64,000 nt of DNA, taken from positions 124,001 through 188,000 of the forward strand of contig NZ_FPKR01000006.1 in NCBI RefSeq assembly GCF_900119825.1, in the 5' to 3' direction. A program made the translations under genes and the position numbers. Within the stretch, counting starts at the first letter, position 1, and each line of letters begins with the position of its first letter. The notes under the pieces were generated by a model that made no database searches, had not been told where the DNA came from, and was given only the letters and a program-made list of their open reading frames with translations. This DNA is from Chitinimonas taiwanensis DSM 18899. Its GTDB lineage: Bacteria > Pseudomonadota > Gammaproteobacteria > Burkholderiales > Chitinimonadaceae. Shown piece by piece: positions 7,515 to 16,773 of the stretch.

Positions 7515-9005
7515 ATGACCCAAGACCTGAACAAACTGGCCGGCCGCGCCCTGATGGTGGACGTGGCGGGCGACACCCTGACAGCCGACGAGGCCGCCTT
7601 TCTGCGCGAACATCACTTCCGCGCCATCTGCCTGTTCCGCCGCAATGTGAGTAGCTTTGAAGCCACGCGCAAGCTGATCGCCGACCTGAAAGCGGCGATT
7701 GGCGACGATGTGCTGATCGGCATGGACCAGGAGGGCGGCGCGGTGATGCGCACGCTATTCATGCCCCAGGCCCCGTCGGCCATGGCGCTCGGTGCTGCCG
7801 ATGACGAGGCGCTGGCCTACCAGGTAGGCGCTGCGGTGGCGCGTGGCCTGGCCGCACTCGGGGTGAACTGGAATTACGCGCCGGTGCTGGACCTGAACAA
7901 CAATCCGAAAAACCCGGTGATCGCCGAGCGCTCGTTCGGCGCCGACCCGGTCAAGGCGGCGCGCCTGGCGGCCGCCTGGATGGCCGGCCACCTGGGCGAG
8001 GGCGTGGCCACCTGCGTCAAGCACTTCCCCGGCCATGGCGACACCCATACCGACTCCCACCTCGATCTGCCCATCGTGGACAAATCGCGCGCCGCCATCG
8101 AGCAGTACGAGCTGTCGCCCTTCCATGCGCTAATCCACCAGACCCCCGGTCTGATGAGCGCGCACATCGTCTTCCCGGCCTTCGATGCCGAGCTGCCCGC
8201 CACGCTGTCCAAGCCGATTTTGCAAACCCTGCTGCGCGACCAGTGGGGCTATGCCGGGGTGACGATTACCGACGGCATGAATATGAAGGCGATCCGCGAG
8301 CGCTGGGGCCAGGCGCGCGGCACGGTGCTGGCGCTGGGCGCCGGCGCCGATCTATCGCTGGTGCTGCAGTTCAGCGATGAGATGGTCGCGTCCAAGGACG
8401 CCTTGCTGGCCGCGGTGGCCAAGGGCGAAGTCAGCGCCGAGCGTCTGGCCGAGGCCGATGCGCGCGTGAACGCGATGACCGCGCGCTTCCCCTCGGTGCA
8501 GCGCCATTACAGCTCGGACCAGGAAGCGGCCGACCGCGCGCTGTTTGCGCGCGCCTGGGCTCGCGCGCTGACCCTGGTGGGCGAAGCTCGCCGCCCGGTG
8601 CTGGGCAGCAAGGTGCGCCTGGTCTTGCAGGCCGATGCACCGTCCGATGGCGTATCGGAAGCCGGCCTGTCGGCCAGCGTGCTGATCGCCAAGCTGGCGC
8701 CACTGTATGAACTGGACGTGGTGTCCTATGCCAAGCGCAGTGACCTCAACTGGGCCAGCCTGCCGCAGGATGGTGTGTTCACCATCGTGGCCGCCACCAC
8801 GCGCGAGCGTTACGACACGGTGCAGCGCGAGACCTGGCGCCCCGATCTGCACCTGGCGCTGTGGAACCCGTATGCGGCCGGCGACCTGGCCTGCCCGGCC
8901 CTGCTGACCTACGGCTTTGCCGAACCCGCGCTGGATGCGGTGGTGAGCTGGCTCAAGCAGGAGCTGCAAGCCCGCGGCCAACTGCCCGCCCCACTTGAAC
9001 TCTGA
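7515..9005 (+). CDS. nagZ: cytoplasmic GH3 beta-N-acetylglucosaminidase with C-terminal extension
   Basis: This glycoside hydrolase family 3 enzyme carries the NagZ-type loop KHFPGHGDTHTDSH at residues 169-182, holding the Asp176/His178 acid-base dyad special to GH3 N-acetylglucosaminidases. The likely nucleophile is Asp253 in TITDGMN. There is no signal peptide, so it would act in the cytosol on imported chitobiose or on recycled anhydro-muropeptides; its place between permease and ATPase genes favours imported sugar. It is 496 residues from ATG 7515, against about 340 for single-domain NagZ, and residues after about 330 form a second domain. The frame reaches back to ATG 7455, but those 20 residues look non-native; neither start has a clear Shine-Dalgarno. 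Confidence 0.87.
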   Translation: MTQDLNKLAGRALMVDVAGDTLTADEAAFLREHHFRAICLFRRNVSSFEATRKLIADLKAAIGDDVLIGMDQEGGAVMRTLFMPQAPSAMALGAADDEALAYQVGAAVARGLAALGVNWNYAPVLDLNNNPKNPVIAERSFGADPVKAARLAAAWMAGHLGEGVATCVKHFPGHGDTHTDSHLDLPIVDKSRAAIEQYELSPFHALIHQTPGLMSAHIVFPAFDAELPATLSKPILQTLLRDQWGYAGVTITDGMNMKAIRERWGQARGTVLALGAGADLSLVLQFSDEMVASKDALLAAVAKGEVSAERLAEADARVNAMTARFPSVQRHYSSDQEAADRALFARAWARALTLVGEARRPVLGSKVRLVLQADAPSDGVSEAGLSASVLIAKLAPLYELDVVSYAKRSDLNWASLPQDGVFTIVAATTRERYDTVQRETWRPDLHLALWNPYAAGDLACPALLTYGFAEPALDAVVSWLKQELQARGQLPAPLEL

Positions 9006-9083
9006 GACAACGACGCCTGCGCCCGCAGGGGCGCGGACCTGCAACAGGCCGCCCTGCGGCGACAATCGATAGGAATCCCGGCC

Positions 9084-10169
<1,086 letters not shown>

Positions 10170-10273
10170 AAGTTGTTCCTGCGTTAACCCCGTTGGCCGC
10201 GCGGCGCCACTTACGGTGCCGCCAGCCAGACCAAATCAGCGACACCCGTCCTAGCCCAGCTTCACTCCTCTCC

Positions 10274-10325
10274 GGCGCGGCACACACGCGGTTTCGCCAC
10301 CGCGCGGTCCGCGCCCTCTTTTTTT
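10274..10325 (+). terminator. strong intrinsic terminator of the nag operon
   Basis: An outer 7-bp stem (GGCGCGG 10274-10280 with CCGCGCC 10309-10315) encloses an inner 6-bp stem (CGCGGT with ACCGCG, 10287-10304). CTC and seven T follow at 10,319-10,325. It lies 105 bp past the ATPase stop. Confidence 0.8.
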
Positions 10326-10655
10326 GCGATGCCTGAATGCGGCTAGCCATTGAGACAGCGGGCTCAAGACAGCGACAGCCATCTCCCCCCTCAGACTGTC
10401 CGGATCCGCACAGCGCTTACCAGCCCTGCACAGGCCTAGCGATATCGATAGCCGCAGGCTTGCTCAATTGAACAGGCCTTGTGAACGCGCGGTTCGAGCC
10501 GCATAACGACCTACTCCATCACAGCCTGCGCCGCTTTTTCTGCACGCCAAGGCTGGCCGGCCCGCGTAGGTGGCAAACCGCACATCCAGCGGCCAGCACA
10601 CCGCCCAATGAATCCACCCTGCGCTCAGCATGCCTCGGCAAGCGGAACTGATAAC

Positions 10656-10687
10656 GCAAAAAGGGCGACTGATGTCGCCCTTTTTGC
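10656..10687 (-). terminator. porin terminator (bidirectional)
   Basis: Arms of 14 bp, GCAAAAAGGGCGAC (10656-10669) and GTCGCCCTTTTTGC (10674-10687), pair perfectly around TGAT. Runs of five A and five T give a U tract on either strand. It sits just beyond the porin stop codon at 10,711. Confidence 0.9.
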
Positions 10688-10710
10688 TACCGCCTAAACG
10701 CCAAACTGGA

Positions 10711-11772
10711 TTAGAAGCCAGCCCAGACGCCGGTCAGGAACTGGGTGTAGCTCTCGCCATCACCCACCGAGTCCTTGCCCCACTTCTTCTGGCTGACACG
10801 ACCGTACCAGACCACATTGGAAGCCAGGCTGTAACCGTACTCAGCCTTCACCAGATTGAAGTCCTTCTGGCCGGTCAAGGCAGAAGCCTTGTCGTTGCGA
10901 TGCAGCAGGCCCAGCTTCACATAGCTCTTGTCCCAGCCATAGGTCAGTGCCGCGAGCAGATCGCTACCCTTGGCCTTCACGCCGGCCGTGCTCTTGTGCT
11001 CGTAGCCGGTATACAGGCCGCGTACATTCAGACCACCGCCCACATTGTAGGTAGCGCCCAGATAGAACTGCTTATCCTTGTCGCCATTATCTGCTGGCAA
11101 TGCAGGAGTTTTAGGATCGTTATCGGTATCACCATCGAAGTTGCTCACACCCTTGGCAGTCAGGAAACCCGCGTTCAGGCCCAGATTGCCAGCAGCGTAG
11201 TTGACCGACAGATCGGTGGTCGCGCCATCGCTCAGCTTGGCGCTTTCACCCTTTTCAGCCCAGGCGTACTGCACGCCGTAGCTGAAACCACCGAAGTTCG
11301 GCGACAGGTAGTTCAGCGACTGCGAGACATAGATAGGTGCCGTGACCTTGCCGCCACCACCCCAGTTGCCCAGGTCACGTTCAGCCAGTTCCCAGAAACC
11401 GCCCTGCCCGTAAGGCCAGTCCAGCGTCAGGTAACTGTTCAGGAACTGACGACCACCGCGGAAAGTACCCCAGTCGCCGCTCAGGCCAACCCAGGCCTCA
11501 CGCGAACCGACCGACGGGGTCTTGTTACCTTCGGCAACCTTCTGCGAGACGCGGAAGTTCAGTTTGCCCAGAGTATCGAGCTTGGTATCGCCATCGATAT
11601 TGATCACGATGCCGCGGTCCAGGCTGGAACGCCAAGAGTCATCACCGTATTCGGTCTGACCCTTGTCGTAAACGAAGTTCATTTCGGCAGAGCCGCCGAG
11701 ATTCAGGCCGGCGAAGGCCGGGGCGGAAAACGCGGCTGCGACGGCAGCGGCGATCATCACGCGATTGATCAT
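10711..11772 (-). CDS. outer-membrane general porin (Neisserial/OmpC-like), possible chitoporin
   Basis: This is a 353-residue beta-barrel porin. It begins MINRVMIAAAVAAAFSAPAFA, a Sec signal peptide cut after about residue 20, and ends in Phe (GVWAGF), the C-terminal signal for outer-membrane insertion. Features typical of betaproteobacterial trimeric porins are visible: the early SSLDRGI, GLSGDWGTFRGGRQF, and alternating aromatic strands. The frame runs 21 codons further upstream, but ATG 11772 with TGGAGAAAC before it is the clear start. Neighbourhood and shared operator-like DNA suggest it admits amino sugars or chitooligosaccharides; that is inference. Confidence 0.88.
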   Translation of the reverse strand: MINRVMIAAAVAAAFSAPAFAGLNLGGSAEMNFVYDKGQTEYGDDSWRSSLDRGIVINIDGDTKLDTLGKLNFRVSQKVAEGNKTPSVGSREAWVGLSGDWGTFRGGRQFLNSYLTLDWPYGQGGFWELAERDLGNWGGGGKVTAPIYVSQSLNYLSPNFGGFSYGVQYAWAEKGESAKLSDGATTDLSVNYAAGNLGLNAGFLTAKGVSNFDGDTDNDPKTPALPADNGDKDKQFYLGATYNVGGGLNVRGLYTGYEHKSTAGVKAKGSDLLAALTYGWDKSYVKLGLLHRNDKASALTGQKDFNLVKAEYGYSLASNVVWYGRVSQKKWGKDSVGDGESYTQFLTGVWAGF

Positions 11773-12276
11773 TTCTGTTTCTCCATGATTGTGAATTTGA
11801 TCGGTCCTCGAACCCGATTGACTGCGAGCAGCCAACTGGCCCGGTCAGCACCCCTGCCAACCTCGCCTGGAACCAAGCATAACCAAATCCACAAAGTGGT
11901 TACATATTTGTATTTCACTGGAAGTAGAGTTGTCGCACCAGTGCAACAAATCCAACACAACTTGGCCGCATCCATACAAAGTGGTATTGAAATAGCTTCG
12001 CAATATCAAGCAGATAGCCGACATAACGCCGAAAGAGACCGCGAAGAAGCGTTTGATCCAAAGCGTTTTGGATGGGCTCTTCGCAGTGTGATCTGGCGAT
12101 GCATGGTGCTGAAACAGATGTAATACCGGTATTATCCGAGCAAAATATGACGAAGGAATCCGACAGGAAATACCAGTTAGATACCGAGAAGTAGTCAGTT
12201 GCTCACGCAAGGATCAGCGGATGACAGACAAGAAAAAAGCCGGCTTACGCCGGCTTCTTCTGTTTGACCAGAACGC
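11773..12276. promoter_or_regulatory. 504-bp porin upstream region with nag-type operator half-sites
   Basis: No gene is visible. AGTGGTATTGAA at 11980-11991 is an exact 12-bp copy of nag O1 (119-130). TAATACCGGTATTA (12121-12134) is a perfect palindrome containing the third nag half-site ACCGGTATT, and ACTGGTATT occurs on the minus strand at 12,169-12,177. CACTGG/CCAGTG form an inverted pair at about 11,917-11,944. A possible but weak minus-strand -35 (TTGCGA) overlaps 11,998-12,003. The yebC terminator lies at the far end. Confidence 0.45.
12233..12256 (-). terminator. yebC terminator
   Basis: AAGCCGGC (12237-12244) and GCCGGCTT (12249-12256) pair around TTAC. On the minus strand the stem is followed by six T (plus-strand A run 12,233-12,238). 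It lies about 20 nt past the yebC stop. Confidence 0.85.
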
Positions 12277-13002
12277 TCACTCGTCCATGACGGCCGAGGT
12301 GTAGACCTCTTGCACATCATCGAGGCTTTCCAGCGCATCGATCAGCTTCTGCATCTTCACGGCATCTTCGCCGCTCAGCTCGGTTTCCACATTGGCCTTC
12401 ATGGTCACTTCGCCCATCTCGGCCTTGAAGCCGGCCTTTTCCAGCGCTTCCTTGATATTGACGAATTCATAGGGCGGGGTGATCACTTCGATCGCGCCAT
12501 CCTCGTGCGTCAGAACATCGTCGGCACCCGCTTCCAACGCGGCTTCCATCAGCGCATCCTCACTGGTGCCCGGCGCAAAGATCAGATAGCCGCAATGCTT
12601 GAACTGGAAGGCCACGCAGCCATCGGTGCCCATATTGCCGCCGTACTTATTGAAGGCATGGCGTACATCGGCCACGGTACGGGTCTTGTTATCGGTCATG
12701 CAATCGACCATCACCGCCGCACCACCAATGCCATAGCCTTCGTAGCGGGTTTCGATATAGTCGACGCCTTCTAGATTGCCGGCGCCACGATCGATCGCGC
12801 GCTGGATATTGTCCTTGGGCATATTGGCGCCCAATGCCTTGTCCACCGCCAGGCGCAGACGTGGGTTGGTGGCCGGGTCCGGGTCACCCAGTTTGGCTGC
12901 AACGGTGATTTCCTTGATCAGCCGCGTAAACAGCTGCCCCCGCTTGGCGTCCTGACGACCCTTGCGGTGTTGAATATTCGCCCACTTGGAATGGCCGGCC
13001 AT
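12277..13002 (-). CDS. yebC: YebC/PmpR family DNA-binding regulator
   Basis: The 241-residue protein begins with the family hallmark [18 protein letters not shown], followed by KLFTRL-like [10 protein letters not shown] and later [17 protein letters not shown]. YebC/TACO1 proteins act as transcription regulators and, as shown for some members, help ribosomes through proline stretches. Length and both ends match the family. It is monocistronic here, with its own terminator at 12,233-12,256 and a divergent psiF-like gene upstream. Confidence 0.95.
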   Translation of the reverse strand: MAGHSKWANIQHRKGRQDAKRGQLFTRLIKEITVAAKLGDPDPATNPRLRLAVDKALGANMPKDNIQRAIDRGAGNLEGVDYIETRYEGYGIGGAAVMVDCMTDNKTRTVADVRHAFNKYGGNMGTDGCVAFQFKHCGYLIFAPGTSEDALMEAALEAGADDVLTHEDGAIEVITPPYEFVNIKEALEKAGFKAEMGEVTMKANVETELSGEDAVKMQKLIDALESLDDVQEVYTSAVMDE

Positions 13003-13134
13003 GGTGTAAACCTCTTGCAGAACAAGTCACGGGAAGGCGCGGATTTTAGCACAGCCCCAAGAGCAAGGATTTGCCGGCCCATGCACACTGGCCTACACTC
13101 GTTTGGCATATTTTCCCAACCAGGAGTCCTCCCC

Positions 13135-13422
13135 ATGGCCCGCATCACCCTGATCACCGCCCTGTTGCTCACCTTCGGCGCCGCCCACGCTGCCGATATG
13201 CCGGCCAAGGAAGCCACCAAGCAACAGAACAAGATGGTGGAATGCAATAAGGCCGCCGCCGACAAGAAGGGCGATGAGCGCAAAGCCTTTATGAGCGAAT
13301 GCCTGAAGAAGAAACCGCAAACCCAGCAGGACAAGATGAAGAGCTGTAATGCCGACGCGGGCAACAAGGCGCTCAAGGGTGATGAGCGCAAGAAGTTCAT
13401 GAGCGAGTGCCTGAAGAAGTAA
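13135..13422 (+). CDS. psiF: PsiF-repeat small periplasmic protein
   Basis: This 95-residue secreted protein has a signal peptide (MARITLITALLLTFGAAHA, cut before ADMPAK) and two PsiF repeats of about 30 residues. Each repeat has the pattern K-M-x-x-C-N, then KGDERK-x-FMSECLKK, so each holds two cysteines. PsiF was named in E. coli as phosphate-starvation inducible; its molecular role is unknown. GGAG before ATG 13135 sets the start; the longer open frame from 12,967 overlaps the yebC 5' region and lacks support. A terminator follows at 13,443. Confidence 0.85.
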   Translation: MARITLITALLLTFGAAHAADMPAKEATKQQNKMVECNKAAADKKGDERKAFMSECLKKKPQTQQDKMKSCNADAGNKALKGDERKKFMSECLKK

Positions 13423-13442
13423 GCACCCGCACATTGCACTGT

Positions 13443-13467
13443 AACGGCCTGCCTAGCAGGCCGTTTT
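13443..13467 (+). terminator. psiF terminator
   Basis: AACGGCCTGC (13443-13452) pairs with GCAGGCCGTT (13456-13465) across CTA, and the stem runs into four T. It also lies 11 bp beyond the xerD stop on the other strand, where no T tract follows. Confidence 0.8.
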
Positions 13468-13477
13468 GCATTGCCGG

Positions 13478-14461
13478 CTAGCCGCGCGGGTGATGCTGGC
13501 TATGCAGCGCCTGCAAACGTGCCTGCGCGACATGGGTATAGATCTGGGTAGTCGTGATGTCGGTATGCCCGAGCAAGAGCTGCACCACACGCAGATCAGC
13601 ACCGTGATTAACCAGATGGGTGGCAAAAGCATGGCGCAGCACATGCGGGCTGAGCCGCGTACTGGCAATACCGGCTTGCGCGGCATAGCGTTTGACGATA
13701 AACCAGAAGCCCTGGCGGGTCAGTGGCTCGCCGCGGGGGTTGAGAAAGGTGATGGCATGCGCGCGCCCGCCAAGCAGCACGGCACGGCCGCCTTGTAGAT
13801 AGGCGTCCAGCGCCTGGCGCGCCAGCTCACCCATCGGCACGATGCGCGTCTTGCCACCCTTACCCTGCTCGATACGTATTGCCCCGGCCTGCAGGTCCAG
13901 GGCGGCCAGCGGCAGAGCAACCAGCTCGGACACGCGCAGGCCAGTCGCATACATGAGCTCCAGCATGGCCCGGTCGCGCAGGCCCAGCGCGGTATCGGAC
14001 GCGGGCGCGCCCAGCAAGGCCTCGACCTCGGCCTCGCTGAGTGTCTTCGGCAGCGGGCGCACCAGACGTGGCCCGTCCAGCTCGGCGGTAGGGTCGAGCG
14101 CAATCTGCGCCTCCTCCAGCCAGTAGCGGTAGTAACGGCGCAAAGCCGACAGCAAGCGCGCACGCGAGGCAGCGTTCTTACCCCGTTGCAGCACAGGCAG
14201 TTCGCGCCGCTGACTGAGGCTCAAGCCCGCATTCGCTTCGTACAGCCTAGCCTGCTCGGCCAGGAAGTCGCGCAGCTGCTCCGCCGTAGCCTGCAAGCTA
14301 TCCAAGCCCTGCTGATGCAGCCACTCCACCCACTGAACAAGATCGCGCCGGTAGTTGCTAGCGGTATGCGTGCTCCACCCGTCCGCCAGCCAGGCGGCAT
14401 CGATAAAGCTGTCGACACGCGCCAGGGCCAGTTGCATCGCATCGCTCGTCTGTTCGCTCAT
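13478..14461 (-). CDS. xerD: site-specific tyrosine recombinase XerD
   Basis: XerD acts with XerC at dif to resolve chromosome dimers. From ATG 14461 (preceded by GAGGA) the protein has 327 residues with an N-terminal SAM-like core-binding domain and a catalytic domain. The full active set is present: R176 in GLRVSEL, a Lys near 201-204, H273 and R276 in HVLRHAFATH, H299 in LLGHTDI and nucleophile Y308 in QIYTH. It is about 30 residues longer than E. coli XerD, partly because of an Arg-rich insert near residues 75-100. The frame extends to 14,689, but that part overlaps rplS and is not credible. XerC is the alternative name. Confidence 0.9.
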   Translation of the reverse strand: MSEQTSDAMQLALARVDSFIDAAWLADGWSTHTASNYRRDLVQWVEWLHQQGLDSLQATAEQLRDFLAEQARLYEANAGLSLSQRRELPVLQRGKNAASRARLLSALRRYYRYWLEEAQIALDPTAELDGPRLVRPLPKTLSEAEVEALLGAPASDTALGLRDRAMLELMYATGLRVSELVALPLAALDLQAGAIRIEQGKGGKTRIVPMGELARQALDAYLQGGRAVLLGGRAHAITFLNPRGEPLTRQGFWFIVKRYAAQAGIASTRLSPHVLRHAFATHLVNHGADLRVVQLLLGHTDITTTQIYTHVAQARLQALHSQHHPRG

Positions 14462-14523
14462 TCCGTCCTCACTTGCCCTGTGCATGATGGCGCCAGGCCG
14501 CAGCCCCGCCAAGCACGGGCAAG

Positions 14524-14554
14524 AAAAAACGCGAGGCCTTGCGGCACTCGCGTT
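14524..14554 (-). terminator. rplS operon terminator
   Basis: On the minus strand AACGCGAG-T-GCC pairs with GGC-CTCGCGTT across a GCAA tetraloop, followed by TTTTTT (plus-strand A run 14,524-14,529). It ends the rpsP-rimM-trmD-rplS unit before xerD. Confidence 0.85.
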
Positions 14555-14576
14555 GATTGACCCATGAATGGTCGAA

Positions 14577-14960
14577 TTACTCTGCGGCAGCAGCCACGGC
14601 CTTGCGAGCCGGCAGCTTTTCCTTGATACGTGCGGACTTGCCCGAACGATCGCGCAGGTAGTACAGCTTGGCGCGGCGAACATCACCACGACGCTTCACT
14701 TCCACCGAGGCCACCAGCGGGGAGTAGGTCTGGAACGTACGTTCCACGCCTTCGCCCGAGGAGATCTTGCGCACGATGAAGGAGCTGTTCAGGCCGCGAT
14801 TGCGCTTGGCAATCACCACGCCTTCATAAGCCTGCAGACGCTCGCGGTTACCTTCCTTCACCTTGACCTGAACGATCACGGTGTCGCCAGGGGCGAATTC
14901 AGGCAGGGTCTTGCCCAGACGGGCGATTTCTTCTTGTTCCAGCTTTGCGATGAGGTTCAT
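14577..14960 (-). CDS. rplS: 50S ribosomal protein bL19
   Basis: L19 sits at the 30S-50S interface near the A site. The 127-residue protein shows the family pattern [27 protein letters not shown], then [10 protein letters not shown] and [15 protein letters not shown]. Its Ala-rich tail is a little longer than in E. coli (115). It is last in rpsP-rimM-trmD-rplS, separated from trmD by a 158-bp spacer with a small hairpin, and is followed by a strong terminator. Confidence 0.97.
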   Translation of the reverse strand: MNLIAKLEQEEIARLGKTLPEFAPGDTVIVQVKVKEGNRERLQAYEGVVIAKRNRGLNSSFIVRKISSGEGVERTFQTYSPLVASVEVKRRGDVRRAKLYYLRDRSGKSARIKEKLPARKAVAAAAE

Positions 14961-15046
14961 CGTAATACTCCGGTTGTGAAGCCTGTTCCTTCTCCGGCAT
15001 CACCCATTCAGCGGCTGCGCAAGCCGATCCCGCTTCTGCGATGCTC

Positions 15047-15064
15047 GCCGTACCTAAGTACGGC
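15047..15064 (-). repeat. small perfect hairpin in the trmD-rplS spacer
   Basis: GCCGTAC (15047-15053) and GTACGGC (15058-15064) pair around CTAA, within CTCGCC...GGCTGCGC. It lies upstream of rplS in the transcript and has no T run, so it may tune rplS output relative to trmD. Confidence 0.4.
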
Positions 15065-15118
15065 TGCGCTTCTCGAAACGGCCTCGGCCTGCTCGCTCGC
15101 TGACTGTACGATGCCTCT

Positions 15119-15880
15119 CTACGTGTTGTCTGGCTGGTGTTCAGCCTGGAACTCACGGAGAAGCCGAGCTTCCTCTTTTGTCAGCTGACGCTGAGCCAGC
15201 AACTCGGGCCGACGTAACCACGTCCGCCCCAGCGCCTGCTTCAGACGCCAGCGCCTGATATGGGCATGATTACCGGACATCAAGACATCCGGCACCGCCA
15301 TGCCGCGGTATTCCTCAGGACGGGTGTAATGCGGGCAATCCAGCAAACCGTCCACGAAACTATCTTCCTGCGCCGACGCGGCATCGTTGAGCACGCCGGG
15401 CAGGTGGCGCACGATGCTGTCGATCAGCACCATGGCCGGCAACTCGCCGCCCGAAAGCACGTAGTCACCAATGGAAATCTCTTCATCGACCTGGCGCGCA
15501 ATCACGCGCTCGTCGATGCCTTCATAGCGCCCAGCCAGGATGATCAGGCCAGGTTCCTGCAGCAAGCGCATCACGCTGGCATGCGTGAGTGGCGCACCTT
15601 GCGGCGACATATAGATGACGCGCGAACGCGCCACCCCATCTGCCCGCTGCGCAGTCCGTGCAGCCTCGATCGCCATTTCGAGCGGCTCGGGCAACATCAC
15701 CATGCCAGGACCGCCGCCATAGGGGCGATCATCCACACGGCGATAGTTATCGCTGACGTAATCGCGCGGGTTCCAGCAGCGCAGACCAAAAATATTCTGG
15801 TCGCGCGCCCGCTGGGTCACGCCATGCGCGGTCAGCGCATCGAACATGCCAGGGAAGATGGTGACGAGGTCGAAACGCAC
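15119..15880 (-). CDS. trmD: tRNA (guanine-N1)-methyltransferase TrmD
   Basis: TrmD methylates G37 of tRNAs reading CNN codons, with SAM, and prevents +1 frameshifting. The 253-residue SPOUT enzyme starts [16 protein letters not shown], contains [10 protein letters not shown] and the trefoil-knot segments [11 protein letters not shown] and [12 protein letters not shown]. The stop lies 1 nt before the rimM frame, so coupling is likely. The C-terminus [10 protein letters not shown] is the normal dimer helix. Confidence 0.97.
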   Translation of the reverse strand: MRFDLVTIFPGMFDALTAHGVTQRARDQNIFGLRCWNPRDYVSDNYRRVDDRPYGGGPGMVMLPEPLEMAIEAARTAQRADGVARSRVIYMSPQGAPLTHASVMRLLQEPGLIILAGRYEGIDERVIARQVDEEISIGDYVLSGGELPAMVLIDSIVRHLPGVLNDAASAQEDSFVDGLLDCPHYTRPEEYRGMAVPDVLMSGNHAHIRRWRLKQALGRTWLRRPELLAQRQLTKEEARLLREFQAEHQPDNT

Positions 15881-15881
15881 C

Positions 15882-16415
15882 TTAGTAATCCAGGCCCCAA
15901 TCGGCCTGAATCACACCCGTCGCCTGGTCCACCGCGGCAATGATCGCCCCGACGAAGGGAATCAGCCGCTCGGTCTCGCCATCCTGGACGACCAGCACAT
16001 CATTCGCGCCCGTGCTGAGCAGCTTCTGCACCTTGCCCAGCTTTTCGCCCTGCAAGTTGACCACCTCCAGACCGATCAGATCGGCCCAGTAGTACTCACC
16101 TTCGGCAGCGGGGGGCATTTCGCTACGCGGCACAGCAACCGTCATGCCCTTCAGCGCGGCGGCGACGTCACGGTCGCTCACCCCTTCCAGTTGGGCATTC
16201 AGATTCTTCGGCTGCACGCTGCTATCGACGACCTTGTAGGCGCGCCATTGGCCATTACGGCCCAGCCACCAGATCGGGTAGTCGAACAAACTCTCCGCGA
16301 ACTCAGTATCGGCAACAACCTTTACCCAGCCACGAATACCAAACGCACCTGCGACAAAACCCATCGGCACCAGATCATCTGGCACAGCGATGGGTTGTTG
16401 CTTCGCCGGCTTCAT
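15882..16415 (-). CDS. rimM: 16S rRNA processing protein RimM
   Basis: RimM helps 30S head maturation and binds uS19. The protein has the N-terminal RimM domain ([16 protein letters not shown]) and the PRC-barrel half ([29 protein letters not shown]), and ends with DWGLDY. I start it at ATG 16415, with AGGTGA 11 nt upstream, giving 177 residues. The frame can begin at TTG 16439, one base from the rpsP stop, for 185 residues; that start lacks a Shine-Dalgarno but would couple translation to rpsP. Confidence 0.92.
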   Translation of the reverse strand: MKPAKQQPIAVPDDLVPMGFVAGAFGIRGWVKVVADTEFAESLFDYPIWWLGRNGQWRAYKVVDSSVQPKNLNAQLEGVSDRDVAAALKGMTVAVPRSEMPPAAEGEYYWADLIGLEVVNLQGEKLGKVQKLLSTGANDVLVVQDGETERLIPFVGAIIAAVDQATGVIQADWGLDY

Positions 16416-16439
16416 GTCGGCGCCAGTCACCTGCGACAA

Positions 16440-16682
16440 TTAAGCCGGCAGGTTCTTGACCAGCTTCTTGACGCTGTCAGCCATCTGGGCGCCTTGAGCG
16501 ATCCAGTGGTTCAGACGATCAGCGGCAATACGCACACCCTCTTCGCCATCCTTGGCGACCGGGTTGTAGAAGCCAATGCGCTCGATAAAGCGGCCGTCGC
16601 GGCGGCAACGCTTGTCAGCCACGATCACATTGAAGAACGGGCGATTCTTGGCGCCACCACGGGCAAGACGGATCACAACCAT
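16440..16682 (-). CDS. rpsP: 30S ribosomal protein bS16
   Basis: The 80-residue S16 begins [23 protein letters not shown] and contains [15 protein letters not shown], both diagnostic. It helps assemble the 16S 5' domain. It is first in rpsP-rimM-trmD-rplS and is preceded by a plausible promoter at 16,722-16,751 in the 91-bp spacer that separates it from ffh. Confidence 0.97.
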   Translation of the reverse strand: MVVIRLARGGAKNRPFFNVIVADKRCRRDGRFIERIGFYNPVAKDGEEGVRIAADRLNHWIAQGAQMADSVKKLVKNLPA

Positions 16683-16721
16683 TTGTGTTTCCTAAATTCG
16701 GTTAGGCGGAAAAAGCCGCGG

Positions 16722-16751
16722 ATTGTACACGCCAAGCACGGCATTTCGCAA
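16722..16751 (-). promoter_or_regulatory. candidate promoter of the rpsP operon
   Basis: On the minus strand TTGCGA (plus 16,746-16,751) and TACAAT (plus 16,722-16,727) are 18 bp apart; the -10 matches five of six consensus positions. It lies 40 bp before the rpsP ATG, and no terminator separates it from ffh, so read-through from ffh may add to transcription. Confidence 0.5.
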
Positions 16752-16773
16752 GAACATCTTTCAACTCAAGTGA

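Larger units (their letters stand above)
10170..10710. other. 541-bp spacer between the nag operon and the porin gene
   Basis: Besides the terminator at 10,274-10,325 and the bidirectional one at 10,656-10,687 I see no gene here. The roughly 330 bp between the two terminators has no credible open frame with a ribosome-binding site and no recognisable RNA. Confidence 0.5.

Noticed and set aside
10630-12123. A 497-codon plus-strand frame opposite the porin
   Set aside because: The porin has a signal peptide, C-terminal Phe, ribosome-binding site and terminator; the opposite frame has none of these.
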